Below are positions 1 through 7,997 of a stretch of DNA of 26,276 nt, in pieces (position 1 is the stretch's first letter; each line of letters opens with the position of its first letter). The notes below the pieces were generated by a model, which was not told the DNA's origin, ran no database searches, and saw only the letters and a list, made by a program, of their open reading frames with translations. The translations under genes and the position numbers were made by a program. Origin of the DNA: a virus; the IMG/VR virus record IMGVR_UViG_3300041409_001121, positions 1 through 26,276 of that record, one strand, 5' to 3'.

Positions 1-2
1 CA

Positions 3-95
3 GGTGGAGGCGCCGGGTACTGCCCCCGGGTCTGCCCGCAGTCCGCTCAGAGTTTCAGCGCCATCGTCTTTCGACATCGCGTTTGTAACATCCTG
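3..95 (-). ncRNA. ssrA: Acceptor piece of two-piece (permuted) tmRNA, ssrA, partial gene
   Basis: Read on the minus strand, the end of this stretch forms a tRNA-like acceptor half: a 7-nt strand CGCCTCC followed by discriminator A and CC (positions 12 to 3), preceded by a 5-bp stem with a 7-nt loop (positions 29-13). An acceptor strand with T at position 70 would give the G3:U70 pair needed for alanine charging, as in tmRNA. Alphaproteobacterial tmRNA is known to be permuted into separate acceptor and coding pieces. The coding piece with the tag reading frame would lie to the left, outside the window. The 5' limit near 95 is a guess. The loop is not a canonical TTCGA T-loop, so the call rests partly on recalled resemblance to alphaproteobacterial ssrA. 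Confidence 0.55.
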
Positions 96-240
96 AGCCG
101 GGCATCCTAACAAAAAAGCCGGCCGCTGGGGAAGCGGGTAGGATTGGTGCCTGGTCGGGCCGGGGCGAAAGCGGCTTGAATAACGGCCAAAGAAAAGCCG
201 CCCGCGCGTGAAACCGGACGGCCTTTTCGCGAGTGCCGGA

Positions 241-811
241 TCAGGCCCGGTTCCGCCGCATTAAGATACTTCGAACGCCGCGGCCGCTAGGAGGTAGGCA
301 GCAAGAAGAAACCTCGCCGGCGTCAACCCATGGGTCCCCGCAGCATGCATCGCAAATGCGGACCGATAGCGAAGCCACCGCGAACCCAGTAGCGCGATTG
401 CCGCCAGTGCGACGCCTTCTGCACGGATTGTCGATTACCAACCGAAGCGGCGGCGCTGGCAATTGGCGTGCCGGAGCTTGTACGATCACAATGACCTCGG
501 GCGGCGTAATCTCCTCAGCGGGCGTCGCCACGGCGGGTATTTCGCCGAGGGCCGCGAGAAATGCGGCGGCCAGCTTCGGTGAGTTGCCAGCCGGCATCGT
601 CCCGCAAGACATACCGAGAGCCAAAAATATCGAGATCGGGCGCGAGAGCTGATAGGCGCTTCATGCGGGCTGTCCACTCTGGACAGCTCAGGAGGGTGAT
701 ATATCGATTGAGATCTGGCACGGTGGCACGACAATCAGGCTGGCCCGCCAAAACCTTCAAAATTGAAAACTGCAAACTCACCGCACGCCCCAATGACGCA
801 ACCACAAACAA
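241..811 (-). pseudogene. Frameshifted small Bradyrhizobium-type hypothetical protein
   Basis: The minus-strand frame starting with TTG at 811 reads a compact domain (ILKVLAGQPD ... DLDIFGSRYVLRDDAGW) that resembles a small hypothetical protein common in Bradyrhizobium. After GWQLTEAGRR the frame turns into low-complexity Arg-rich sequence. A sensible continuation (FLAALGEIPAVATPAEEI, then VIVIVQAP) lies in another frame ending at 241. A one-base slip near 560-570 would join the two, so this is probably one gene broken by a single indel. The function of the intact family is unknown to me. A sequencing error is possible. The start codon is uncertain because a TTG and several later candidates exist. 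Confidence 0.45.
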
Positions 812-960
812 GGCTCAGAGGCTACGGCTGGCGCAGGTCACCGTCCACGACGGATTAGACGTTCTAATGACCTGAAGCGCGAATTTCTATGAGCTGCGCC
901 CAACGGGCAACATCGCAGGGGACATTCGCCCCTTTTAGATAAATCGCGGCGAGATGTTCC

Positions 961-1122
961 TTAGACAGGGTCTTCCTTCTGTTTGTTATCCCGCTTTGTG
1001 GACAGATCGCGCCACGCCTGCGCCATTTGCAACAGCCGCGCCTTATCACCGGGATTGGGGGACTTGGCCGCAAGCGCGACGCACTGCTCGGCGTACTGGA
1101 GATACTTCTCGACACACGCCAT
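961..1122 (-). CDS. Small hypothetical protein (53 aa) with YLQYAEQC...LLQMAQAW motif
   Basis: The frame begins with ATG at 1122 (MACVEKYLQYAEQC) and ends with TAA at 961. The product is a short, probably helical protein with the pattern Y-x-x-Y-A-x-x-C followed by L-L-x-M-A-x-A-W and a charged Lys-rich tail. The same pattern occurs in the divergently encoded 50-aa protein at 1263-1415, so the two are probably distant paralogues. I associate such tiny proteins with Bradyrhizobium and relatives, where they have no assigned function. No signal peptide or membrane segment is visible. Coding status rests on the pattern shared with its neighbour. Confidence 0.55.
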   Translation of the reverse strand: MACVEKYLQYAEQCVALAAKSPNPGDKARLLQMAQAWRDLSTKRDNKQKEDPV

Positions 1123-1262
1123 GCGCCCCCGAGCCCCAAAATCTCGCGTTTGTAATTCGCACCACCAACATTAGTTCCGCAAACTCTGTCCCCACATACC
1201 CGTCATAACACCCGAACGAGGTTCTGCTTTTTAGCGTTTCATTAACGGCTGAGGAGGCCGAT

Positions 1263-1415
1263 ATGAAAGACGCAAACACATACCGGGAGTATGCCGCCGA
1301 CTGTAGGCGCATGGCAAAACTAATGAACCAGAAAGACCAAGAGGCCCTGCTTAAAATGGCAGCCGCTTGGGAAGATCGCGCTAAAGAGGCGGAGCGGCGG
1401 AAAGAAAGCGGTTAG
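1263..1415 (+). CDS. Small hypothetical protein (50 aa) with YREYAADC...LLKMAAAW motif
   Basis: An ATG at 1263 follows a strong ribosome binding site (GAGGAGG, about 1250-1256) at good spacing. The reading frame of 50 codons ends with TAG at 1413-1415. The protein is charged and predicted helical, with Y-x-E-Y-A-x-x-C-x-x-M-A and L-L-x-M-A-x-A-W matching the small minus-strand protein at 961-1122, followed by a Glu/Arg/Lys-rich tail. No catalytic motif is visible and the function is unknown. The good ribosome binding site and the shared motif make it a credible gene despite its length. Confidence 0.65.
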   Translation: MKDANTYREYAADCRRMAKLMNQKDQEALLKMAAAWEDRAKEAERRKESG

Positions 1416-1588
1416 GCGTCCGCCAACCTCCAATTTTGCGGGCGCGACCTCGCTAATCACGGTCGCACCCGTCTCACTTCCGTAGCGCGGTATGGTCGCC
1501 GCTGGCGTCGGGGTTAGTCACTGGGCAAGCCGCGCAGATTGCGGCTTCACCTTCGACTCAGCGCTACGGTGCTTGCTTCCCCAAGTCG

Positions 1589-2077
1589 TCAATCGCCGAA
1601 ATGCTCATCCGGCTCGGAATAGGCTCCGAGCAATCCGTCAAACTTGCTTGTTCCGGACGGCAGGACCGAGAGCGAGACGCGAGACCGGGCAACGGGAGAG
1701 AGGCCGAACTCGGTGAAATATTTATGCATCAGCTCCAATTGTTTGTTGGCAATCGTGAGCCAGGGGTTCTGTTGAACATGGCCTGATGGAATCTTGATGA
1801 CCATAGGCGTTTGGCGGAGCTTTTTTTCAGCTTCGACCCAGCGACCGTAAGCTTGGCAGTACCCGGCGAGCGCTGCGCGATCAAGTTCAGTGAGGATCTG
1901 CAAAAGCGTTAGCTGAGTCGCCAACCTCTTCCATTCGGCTTTTGCTGATGGACAGAGGTGGGAGGGGCATGTCGGAGGTTTCCTGCCTGGCACAGGCTCG
2001 TTTGGATTTAAAGGACGCTTGCCGGGATTGCCGTGAAGCAGCTTCAAATGTGTCGGCGTAGGTTTGCGGCCGCGCAC
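1589..2077 (-). CDS. Phage terminase small subunit, P27 family (copy 2 of a tandem pair)
   Basis: The 162-aa product begins RGRKPTPTHLKLLHGNPGK, the N-terminus typical of P27-type terminase small subunits, which recognise phage DNA for packaging. It is closely related over about 135 residues to the protein encoded immediately upstream at 2079-2585, differing mainly in a short linker after residue 20 and at the C-terminus. The start is a GTG at 2077, exactly equivalent to the ATG of the other copy and one base from its stop codon, so translation is probably coupled. No terminase large subunit follows. Left of this gene are only small hypothetical genes and ssrA, so the packaging module is incomplete and this copy may be non-functional or repurposed. 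Confidence 0.8.
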   Translation of the reverse strand: MRGRKPTPTHLKLLHGNPGKRPLNPNEPVPGRKPPTCPSHLCPSAKAEWKRLATQLTLLQILTELDRAALAGYCQAYGRWVEAEKKLRQTPMVIKIPSGHVQQNPWLTIANKQLELMHKYFTEFGLSPVARSRVSLSVLPSGTSKFDGLLGAYSEPDEHFGD

Positions 2078-2078
2078 T

Positions 2079-2585
2079 TTACCGCCGGCTCAGGAATTCG
2101 TCCGCGGGCACCCACGGCTTGGGCGCGCCAAGCAGGCCGGCGAATTTACCTCCGGTCCATGGCTTCGATCCAGCGCCGGCCAACGACACCCGCGAGCGCG
2201 CAACGGGAGAAAGCCCGAACTCAGTAAGATATTTGTGCATGAGCTCCAACTGTTTGTTTGCGATCGTCAGCCACGGATTCTGTTGCACATATCCTGAAGG
2301 TAGTTTGAGCAGCATGGGCGTTTCTTGGAGCTTGCGTTCCGCTTCGACCCACCGGCCATAAGCTTGGCAGTAGGCTGCCAGCGCAGCGCGGTCGAGTTCG
2401 GTCAGTATCCTCAACACCGTCAATTGGGTCGCGAGCCGTTTCCACTCTGTCTTGGCTGGCGGGCAAAGGTGGGAGGGACAGGTTGGCGCACGCCGCTGGC
2501 TGGGCTCGCTGGAGCTGACGCCGCCCTTACCGGGATTGCCGTGCAGCAGTTTGAGATGGGTCGGCGTGGGCTTGCGGCCGCGCAT
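2079..2585 (-). CDS. Phage terminase small subunit, P27 family (copy 1 of a tandem pair)
   Basis: This 168-aa protein starts at ATG 2585 (MRGRKPTPTH), one base past the stop of the ParB-methyltransferase gene. An in-frame upstream ATG at 2606 exists but lies inside that gene, and starting at 2585 matches the second copy. The protein shows the P27 terminase small-subunit signature and a central helical region (ELDRAALAAYCQAYGRWVEAE ... NPWLTIANKQLELMHKYLTEFGLSP). Its C-terminal tail differs completely from that of copy 2, which suggests an old duplication followed by divergence. The family normally works with a large ATPase-nuclease subunit, which is absent from this window. Confidence 0.82.
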   Translation of the reverse strand: MRGRKPTPTHLKLLHGNPGKGGVSSSEPSQRRAPTCPSHLCPPAKTEWKRLATQLTVLRILTELDRAALAAYCQAYGRWVEAERKLQETPMLLKLPSGYVQQNPWLTIANKQLELMHKYLTEFGLSPVARSRVSLAGAGSKPWTGGKFAGLLGAPKPWVPADEFLSRR

Positions 2586-2586
2586 G

Positions 2587-3915
2587 TTAGCTTCCTTCCA
2601 GCTCAAGGTGGCGTCGACGCTCCCGGCTCAAGTCGCCAAAATTATGCCCGCTCACTGCGTGACAAGCCTTCTGTCCCGTGAAGGCTTCCCAGCGCTGGAT
2701 CGTGACGTCGACGTAGGCAGGCGCCAGCTCAATCGCGTAACAAGCCCTGCCAGTCATCTCCGCTGCGATAATGGTGGTGCCGGACCCGCTGAATGGCTCA
2801 TACACGGCCTGCCCGGGCGACGAGTTGTTCTCAATCGGCCGCCTCATGCACTCGACCGGCTTCTGCGTCCCGTGTCCGGTCTCGGACTTCAGATGCGAAA
2901 TGCCCCAGACCGTCGTCTGCTTGCGGTCGCCAGCCCAATGGCCTGTTTTCCCCCTCCGAACCGCGTACCATGCCGGCTCGTGCTGCCAGTGATAGTCACC
3001 GCGGCCGATCACGAGCCGCGTTTTATCCCAAATGATCTGCGCTCGAATTGCAAAACCCGACGCTTCAAGGCTGGCAGCAACTTCGCCGGCATGCAGGGCA
3101 CCGTGCCAAACGTAGGCGACATCGCCCGGGAAGAGAACCCACGCCTCGCGCCAATCCGCACGGTCGTCATTCAGAACCTCCCCTGTGGCGCGCGCCGCAA
3201 CCTTGCTGCCATCGGCCCGTATCACTTCGTTGCGCCATTTCGGTTGGTAGCTCACGCCATAGGGCGGGTCGGTTACCATCAGGTGCGGCACGACGCCGCC
3301 TAAAAGCTCGGTCACGGTCGAAACATCGGTGCAATCGCCGCAGATCAGACGATGATGCCCAAGTATCCAGACGTCGCCGGGTTTCGTGATGGGCTCGACT
3401 GGAGGTTCAGGCGTTTCATCCGGGTCTGTCAGGCCGATGTTCTGGCTCGCGGCCAGAGCCAGCAGTTCTCGATCCGAGAAGCCTGCCAATGTCATGTCGA
3501 CACCGAGCGCAGAGAGATCGCCCACCTCCAGAGCGAGCATGGTCTCGTCCCAGCCAGCATTCAGGGCGAGCTTGTTATCCGCCAGGATGTAGGCGCGCCT
3601 GGCAGCGTCAGATAAACCGGCGAGCTCGATCGCCGGAACCTTGGTCATGCCCAGTTTACGCGCGGCCAGTAGCCGACCGTGGCCGGCAATCACCCCATTG
3701 TCGCCATCGACCAGCACCGGGTTGGTCCAGCCGAACTCCTTGATGGATGCTGCAATCTGCGCGACCTGCGCCTCCGAATGAGTACGAGCGTTCCGCGCAT
3801 AAGGGATCAGGTCTTTGAGCAGGCGATATTCGATGTGCAACAGCCTCTCGTCGCTTGCGCACAAGCGCGCAGGTTTACGATCATCATTGGAGTTGGTCGA
3901 CTGTTTCGAGGCCAT
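2587..3915 (-). CDS. ParB/Srx-domain fused site-specific DNA methyltransferase
   Basis: The 442-aa protein carries an N-terminal ParB-like domain (about residues 28-125; IPYARNARTHSEAQVAQIAASI, GHGRLLAARKLG) and a C-terminal DNA amino-methyltransferase domain. The catalytic motif DPPYG is at 216-220 and the AdoMet-binding motif EPFSGSGTT lies near residue 380, so catalytic motif IV precedes motif I, the beta-type order. Such ParB-methylase fusions are typical of alphaproteobacterial phages and usually sit next to terminase genes, as here. The expected activity is N6-adenine or N4-cytosine methylation, perhaps to protect phage DNA. The start at ATG 3915 is the first in frame. The gene runs directly into the terminase genes with a 1-nt gap, implying one transcript. 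Confidence 0.88.
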   Translation of the reverse strand: MASKQSTNSNDDRKPARLCASDERLLHIEYRLLKDLIPYARNARTHSEAQVAQIAASIKEFGWTNPVLVDGDNGVIAGHGRLLAARKLGMTKVPAIELAGLSDAARRAYILADNKLALNAGWDETMLALEVGDLSALGVDMTLAGFSDRELLALAASQNIGLTDPDETPEPPVEPITKPGDVWILGHHRLICGDCTDVSTVTELLGGVVPHLMVTDPPYGVSYQPKWRNEVIRADGSKVAARATGEVLNDDRADWREAWVLFPGDVAYVWHGALHAGEVAASLEASGFAIRAQIIWDKTRLVIGRGDYHWQHEPAWYAVRRGKTGHWAGDRKQTTVWGISHLKSETGHGTQKPVECMRRPIENNSSPGQAVYEPFSGSGTTIIAAEMTGRACYAIELAPAYVDVTIQRWEAFTGQKACHAVSGHNFGDLSRERRRHLELEGS

Positions 3916-4569
3916 CGCTGCGCTTCCAGTTACAAGTTAGGCCGATGTCTTCGGCACTTTTACAAAACGCAACTGGTAGATACCCCCCTGCCAATTTCGC
4001 GGCATTGCGCGTGGAGGGATGGCACCGGTCCGTGATCGAAAAGCTGTAGACTTTTGACCCGCCCCCCGGTCACACAATGCAAGAGCTCCTCATCGCGAGT
4101 CGCGCAATCAACATGCACAGAGTCTGACAGCTTTACCGAAGAGCACAATAACCGTTGTCTACGCACCAATACGTTTGTTTGCGATCGATGAAGAATTTTT
4201 GGCTGAGAGCGTTGTCGATGTCGTCAAACGACACGTTCAGCAGCGCGTACGCTCGGCATGATTCGAAGAACGATCACAGGACGCATCGCAATTTAGCCGA
4301 GGTCGGGTTGATTGTAGATCGCGAGCGGGCAGAACTGTGACGATCATGACGTTCGTGACGTCCATTTCATAACAGGATCTTTGCGCGCGCGCGTACGCGA
4401 TTATCTCAAGAATGCGTCACGAGCGTCACGAACGTCACAGCGAGGACTTCATGGCAATTCGCCAGCTCCGCATGTGGCAACGATAAACCGGATCCGTGAT
4501 GCAAACGGGGGGCCCGCCTGGGAAGCTGATCTTGGCTGCTGCGTCGGAGGTGGCGTGGGCCCGCCAGGA
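3916..4569. other. Gene-less stretch between primase and methyltransferase genes
   Basis: No convincing coding region is seen here on either strand. The short open frames lack ribosome binding sites and recognisable motifs. The stretch contains the inverted 9-bp-period repeats described separately and is noticeably richer in A/T between about 4140 and 4380 than the flanking genes. It follows the end of the primase gene and precedes the methyltransferase start, so a promoter for the methyltransferase-terminase transcript is expected within it, although no clear consensus could be assigned. Confidence 0.5.
4336..4439. repeat. Inverted iteron-like repeats flanking an alternating GC tract
   Basis: Left arm 4336-4360 and right arm 4415-4439 are inverted copies matching at 22 of 25 positions. 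Each arm is itself built of three GTGACG-type units at 9-bp spacing (for example GTGACGATC, ATGACGTTC, GTGACG). Between the arms lies an 18-bp strictly alternating pyrimidine-purine tract (4382-4399) containing the palindrome CGCGTACGCG. Direct units at a constant 9-bp step suggest binding of a protein repeatedly on almost the same helical face. A replication origin next to the primase, or an operator, is plausible. This role is inferred only from layout. Confidence 0.65.
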
Positions 4570-5937
4570 TTATGCACCTGCGTTATGCATGGCCTTCGGT
4601 TTCAAGCGGATGCCGAAAAATTCACGCTTCTTGGCGCTGCGGTAGAATTTAAAGCCTTCCTGGTCCATCTTGTCATTAAAGCTCTGACGCGTGCCGGGCG
4701 GGTGGCCGGCCGTCAATGCGAATTCCTTCCACGACGTGAACAGTTCGCTGCTGGTACCGGATTTGTCGTTGTTGCCTTTCTCGCAGTCGCATTCCTCATC
4801 GAGCCAGTGCACGAAGAGGTCCTGGTCGCAGAAGTAGTCCTTCGTCGCCGCGATCACGCTCTCTGGCTTCACCAACCCACAGCGCTGCCAGTCGAGGCAT
4901 CCCTCGACCATCCACTGCAGGATCGCCGCCCCTTCCGCCATCAGCTTTTGTTCAAGCTCCCGATCCGGCTTCTCCGGTTTCTTATCGAAGGGAACAATCA
5001 AAAAACGGCGACGAACGCCCTCGTCGACGTTCCGCAAAACGGGCTTATGATTGCCGACCAGAGTAAGCTTGAACTGTGGAAGGAAGGTAAAATTATTTTG
5101 CCGCATGAAGCGGGCTGTGGTCGGGTCGCCACCGGTCATCTGCTTGATGCGTGCCTCGGCCCAAGCCCGTCCCTCCTCGGTTTCGGAAGAGGTAACGAGG
5201 CGCGCGCCGCGCAGCATCGCCAAGTCGGTGGTGTGCTTGTCGCTCTTTGATGCTGTGAAGGTGTCCATTGCGGCCGTGCAGGCATACTGGTTCAAGATCC
5301 CCGCCACGATGTTGAGGAAAACGCTCTTTCCGTTGCCGCCCGGCCCGTACACAAAGACCAACGCTTGCTCGCGGGTGATCCCGGTCAGGCTATAGCCGCA
5401 CCACTGCTTCAGGAACCGGATCAGGTCGGGGTCGTTGCCGGTGGTCTCCAGGAGGAAACGCTTCCAGAGCGGGCAGTCCTGGTCGGCCGGCGCGACCAGC
5501 GTGCTCTTCGTAATGCCGTCTTGACGAATGCTGGGACGCAGGATGCCGGTTCGAAGATCGACGGTCCCACTCGGTGTGCCGATCAACCAAGGGTCTCGGT
5601 CCCAGTAGTCGATCGAAACCGCCACCCTCGTGTCCGCTTTGGCAAATTTCTCGACGCCGCTGGCGAAGGCCGCTCTGCCTGCACTGGTACGCTTTTTATC
5701 ATCGCCATCTTCGACTAAAGATCGGATTAGTTCCCGGGCAAACTGGAACGCAAGCCTTGTCTTGTCCTGCCTCCAGATCTGGCCGTCCCAGCGATACCAG
5801 CAGCGGCTATCGTGGCAGAACCTGAGATCCCGCCCATGCTGTTCGACGAATGCCAGACCAGCAAAATCCTCGCTGATCGCTTCATTGGACAGGCTTGGTT
5901 CCAAGCGTCGTTTCGAAATGATATCCGCATTTGCCAT
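4570..5937 (-). CDS. Phage/plasmid primase-helicase ATPase, P4/D5 family
   Basis: The 455-aa product has the organisation of the C-terminal half of P4-type primases: a D5_N-like region (residues about 60-180, including IGTPSGTVDLRTG) and an SF3-type helicase ATPase with Walker A GPGGNGKS at 198-205, followed by conserved SSETEEG, MRQNNFTF and LVGNHKP segments. It probably unwinds DNA to initiate replication of the element. The DNA-synthesising primase function may come from the Toprim protein encoded just upstream, giving a split primase. The ATG at 5937 lies two bases after that gene's stop. An alternative ATG at 5958 would overlap it. Confidence 0.88.
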   Translation of the reverse strand: MANADIISKRRLEPSLSNEAISEDFAGLAFVEQHGRDLRFCHDSRCWYRWDGQIWRQDKTRLAFQFARELIRSLVEDGDDKKRTSAGRAAFASGVEKFAKADTRVAVSIDYWDRDPWLIGTPSGTVDLRTGILRPSIRQDGITKSTLVAPADQDCPLWKRFLLETTGNDPDLIRFLKQWCGYSLTGITREQALVFVYGPGGNGKSVFLNIVAGILNQYACTAAMDTFTASKSDKHTTDLAMLRGARLVTSSETEEGRAWAEARIKQMTGGDPTTARFMRQNNFTFLPQFKLTLVGNHKPVLRNVDEGVRRRFLIVPFDKKPEKPDRELEQKLMAEGAAILQWMVEGCLDWQRCGLVKPESVIAATKDYFCDQDLFVHWLDEECDCEKGNNDKSGTSSELFTSWKEFALTAGHPPGTRQSFNDKMDQEGFKFYRSAKKREFFGIRLKPKAMHNAGA

Positions 5938-5939
5938 GC

Positions 5940-6836
5940 TCACTTCATGGCCCTCCACGCGTCGTTAAAGTCGTTGCCGATCTTAGAGGTGATGATATTC
6001 ACGGGCTTGCGGGCGCCGAGGTAGCGCCGGGCGCAGACCTTTACGTCGCGCCGGCTCGTCGGGTCGTTTTCCTCCAGTACCGTGAGTTCGGCGAGGTCGT
6101 TGATCACCGGAAAGTTCCGCACCGCTCCGCTCGATCCCAGAGCCCAACATGGTGCATAACCCGCCGCGCGAGCGGAAAGCACGGTCTCGATTCCTTCACC
6201 GATGGTCAGCGAGTGAACTGGTTGGAGGTCGAACTTGACGGCGGCACTCTTCGCGATGCCCAACATCTTGCGCTCGATCTTGTCGCCGGTCTTTTCATCG
6301 AGGAAAGTCCTGTGAATGCCGCAAGGTTCGTTGGTTTTGACGTTCCGCAGCAAACACACCATTGCCGGCATGTGTTTCTGGCGATTGAAATACAGCGACG
6401 GGTGAAACCGGATCACGTTTCCGGCAACATCGGCAGGTAAATCAAGGCCGCGATATTCACGTAAGTATCGCTCCACAATTGAACCGGCAGGATTGGAGGC
6501 CTCCATCCAGAGCTTCAGTGCCAAGGCTTTGCGCCTCGCTTCGTCGATGTTGCCGCCATCAGTGACAATCAGGGGCTCACGACGGTACTCGCCTCGTTGC
6601 CGCGTCAAGAAACCCAGCTTGGCGCATATATAGTTACGGCATTCGATCGGATTATCGCCAGCATGGCTGTAAACGACGAAGCCTCCCGGCGCGCGCAAAT
6701 TTAGTTTGATTGAGAGCGATCGATCCGCCGCGCTATGGCCTGGGCCGGGCACGTTGGCGGAATCACGACCCGTAACGTCGCCGCCCAGATTTTTGGCCAT
6801 CGCGTGTATTTCGAATCGGTCCATCGCGCCAACCAC
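5940..6836 (-). CDS. Toprim-domain primase-like protein
   Basis: The 298-aa protein resembles the N-terminal half of alphaproteobacterial phage primases: an N-terminal part with LGGDVTGRDSANVPGPGHS, a central region, and a C-terminal Toprim fold with the signature IGEGIETVLSA and acidic motifs (LEENDP, GNDFND). Toprim domains bind metal through these acidic residues for nucleotidyl transfer. Its close coupling to the D5-type ATPase (stop and start separated by 2 nt) suggests that the two polypeptides together replace a single primase-helicase. The start could be 6836 or the ATG four codons later at 6824. No zinc-binding cysteine cluster is visible at the N-terminus, which is unusual for a complete bacterial primase. 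Confidence 0.82.
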   Translation of the reverse strand: MVGAMDRFEIHAMAKNLGGDVTGRDSANVPGPGHSAADRSLSIKLNLRAPGGFVVYSHAGDNPIECRNYICAKLGFLTRQRGEYRREPLIVTDGGNIDEARRKALALKLWMEASNPAGSIVERYLREYRGLDLPADVAGNVIRFHPSLYFNRQKHMPAMVCLLRNVKTNEPCGIHRTFLDEKTGDKIERKMLGIAKSAAVKFDLQPVHSLTIGEGIETVLSARAAGYAPCWALGSSGAVRNFPVINDLAELTVLEENDPTSRRDVKVCARRYLGARKPVNIITSKIGNDFNDAWRAMK

Positions 6837-7000
6837 TCGTTAGCCAAGCGAAGTCCATACCGACTTGCGGGGAGAAAGTTCAACAGATTTCAACGACCAT
6901 GTGAAACGGTGAGCACACAAACTGGCTGCTGCGAAATCCTGCGCAAATGATATTCTGCATACTGAGCTGAGAATCACTCCGTGAGCTGGAGCGCTGGACG

Positions 7001-7711
7001 ATGTCGACAATGATTCGCAAGCGTGGCCTCGACTGCGAAGCGGCGCTCAAGCGCTGGTCTGACCCAGCTGCATATGCGGCTATGGAGGAGCTCTCCGATG
7101 TCGCCACACGTCATACCGACGAGCCCCACTCCATGAAAAGGTGGGTCCAGTACCGTAAATTGCGAAATGCTCTGGAGGAAGCGTTTGTTCTGAAGTTGCA
7201 GGAAGGTGATCCGCTTGCGAGCGGGCTTCCGGGATACGGACGATCCCGTGAAATAATCGAACCCAGCCTATGGGATGATCTGGAAATCGGTTATGATTTA
7301 GGTGACATATGCGGTCGAGGTCAAACTTATTCCCATGCCGAATTCTTCGACCCCGCCACTATCCCGTCGAACATTTCCAACCTTCCGGAATGGTTTAGGA
7401 AGCCGCGGGAACAGTATTTTTTCGCGCATGATTCGGGATATCGACACGTCACGGCCGGTGGGGTGATTTTCGCCCTCGGCGACGAGCAAAGAAGAGTAGT
7501 TGCTTTCCTGCATCAGAAGGCACTTGAAAATGATCCCTGGCAAGCAACAGTGAGTATTCAGAAAGGTGCAGAAGTCCACGGCTCAATGCGAGACTTGTTT
7601 GGCCGCGCAGATCATTGGTCGGACCTCCTGCTTTCGGATCATACGCGGTATTACCGGCTAAGGGACTGCTCCGGCATGGTGATGTCTGGAACGACCAACA
7701 GAGGGTCATAG
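7001..7711 (+). CDS. Hypothetical protein (236 aa) at the edge of the mobile region
   Basis: The frame opens with ATG at 7001, after a weak purine-rich site, and runs 236 codons without interruption. I recognise no enzyme motif, signal peptide or membrane segment. The protein has a polar N-terminal helical part (residues 1-70), a central acidic region rich in Trp, Tyr and Phe, and a C-terminal part with alternating hydrophobic residues that could form beta strands (HVTAGGVIFALGDEQRRVVAFLHQ). It is divergent from the Toprim-primase operon, so the roughly 165 bases between them probably hold promoters for both. Length and composition support a real gene. Function is unknown. Confidence 0.65.
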   Translation: MSTMIRKRGLDCEAALKRWSDPAAYAAMEELSDVATRHTDEPHSMKRWVQYRKLRNALEEAFVLKLQEGDPLASGLPGYGRSREIIEPSLWDDLEIGYDLGDICGRGQTYSHAEFFDPATIPSNISNLPEWFRKPREQYFFAHDSGYRHVTAGGVIFALGDEQRRVVAFLHQKALENDPWQATVSIQKGAEVHGSMRDLFGRADHWSDLLLSDHTRYYRLRDCSGMVMSGTTNRGS

Positions 7712-7805
7712 CCGACCCAGACTGAGCCCTAACTCAGCCTAACGACTTTCAGGCGCCTTTGCCGCAACTTCTGCGCATCATTGCAGAGGACTGCGGAGAC
7801 AAGGC

Positions 7806-7997
7806 ATGGAAGCCTACTGGAACGAAATCGAACTTGCACGACGCTGGGGAATTTCTCACCGCACACTTCAGCGGTGGCGGAGCCAGAAAAAAGGGCCACC
7901 GTACCTGAAATTGTGCGGGCGCGTTGTTTACCGAGCCGCCGAAGTTCTGATTTGGGAAAACACGAACTTGCAAACCGGCGAGGCTAAGGCGTCGTGA
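7806..7997 (+). CDS. AlpA/MerR-like helix-turn-helix protein (63 aa)
   Basis: The short protein (EIELARRWGISHRTLQRWRSQKKGPPYLKLCGRVVYRAAEVLIWE) shows a winged helix-turn-helix typical of AlpA-type excisionases and small element regulators: recognition helix HRTLQRWR, then the wing GPPYLKLCGRVVYR. It heads a five-gene cassette with a large serine recombinase, so it may act as a recombination directionality factor or as the cassette's transcriptional regulator. The ATG at 7806 follows GACAAGG. Its stop overlaps the next start by 4 nt (GTGA). Confidence 0.82.
   Translation: MEAYWNEIELARRWGISHRTLQRWRSQKKGPPYLKLCGRVVYRAAEVLIWENTNLQTGEAKAS

Noticed and set aside
2452-3303. 283-codon plus-strand frame opposite the ParB-methyltransferase gene
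   Set aside because: It is antisense to a clearly recognised enzyme, shows no motif and has the composition of a shadow frame in GC-rich DNA.
4381-5250. 289-codon plus-strand frame opposite the primase gene
   Set aside because: Antisense to the D5-type ATPase with intact motifs; no domain or ribosome binding site.
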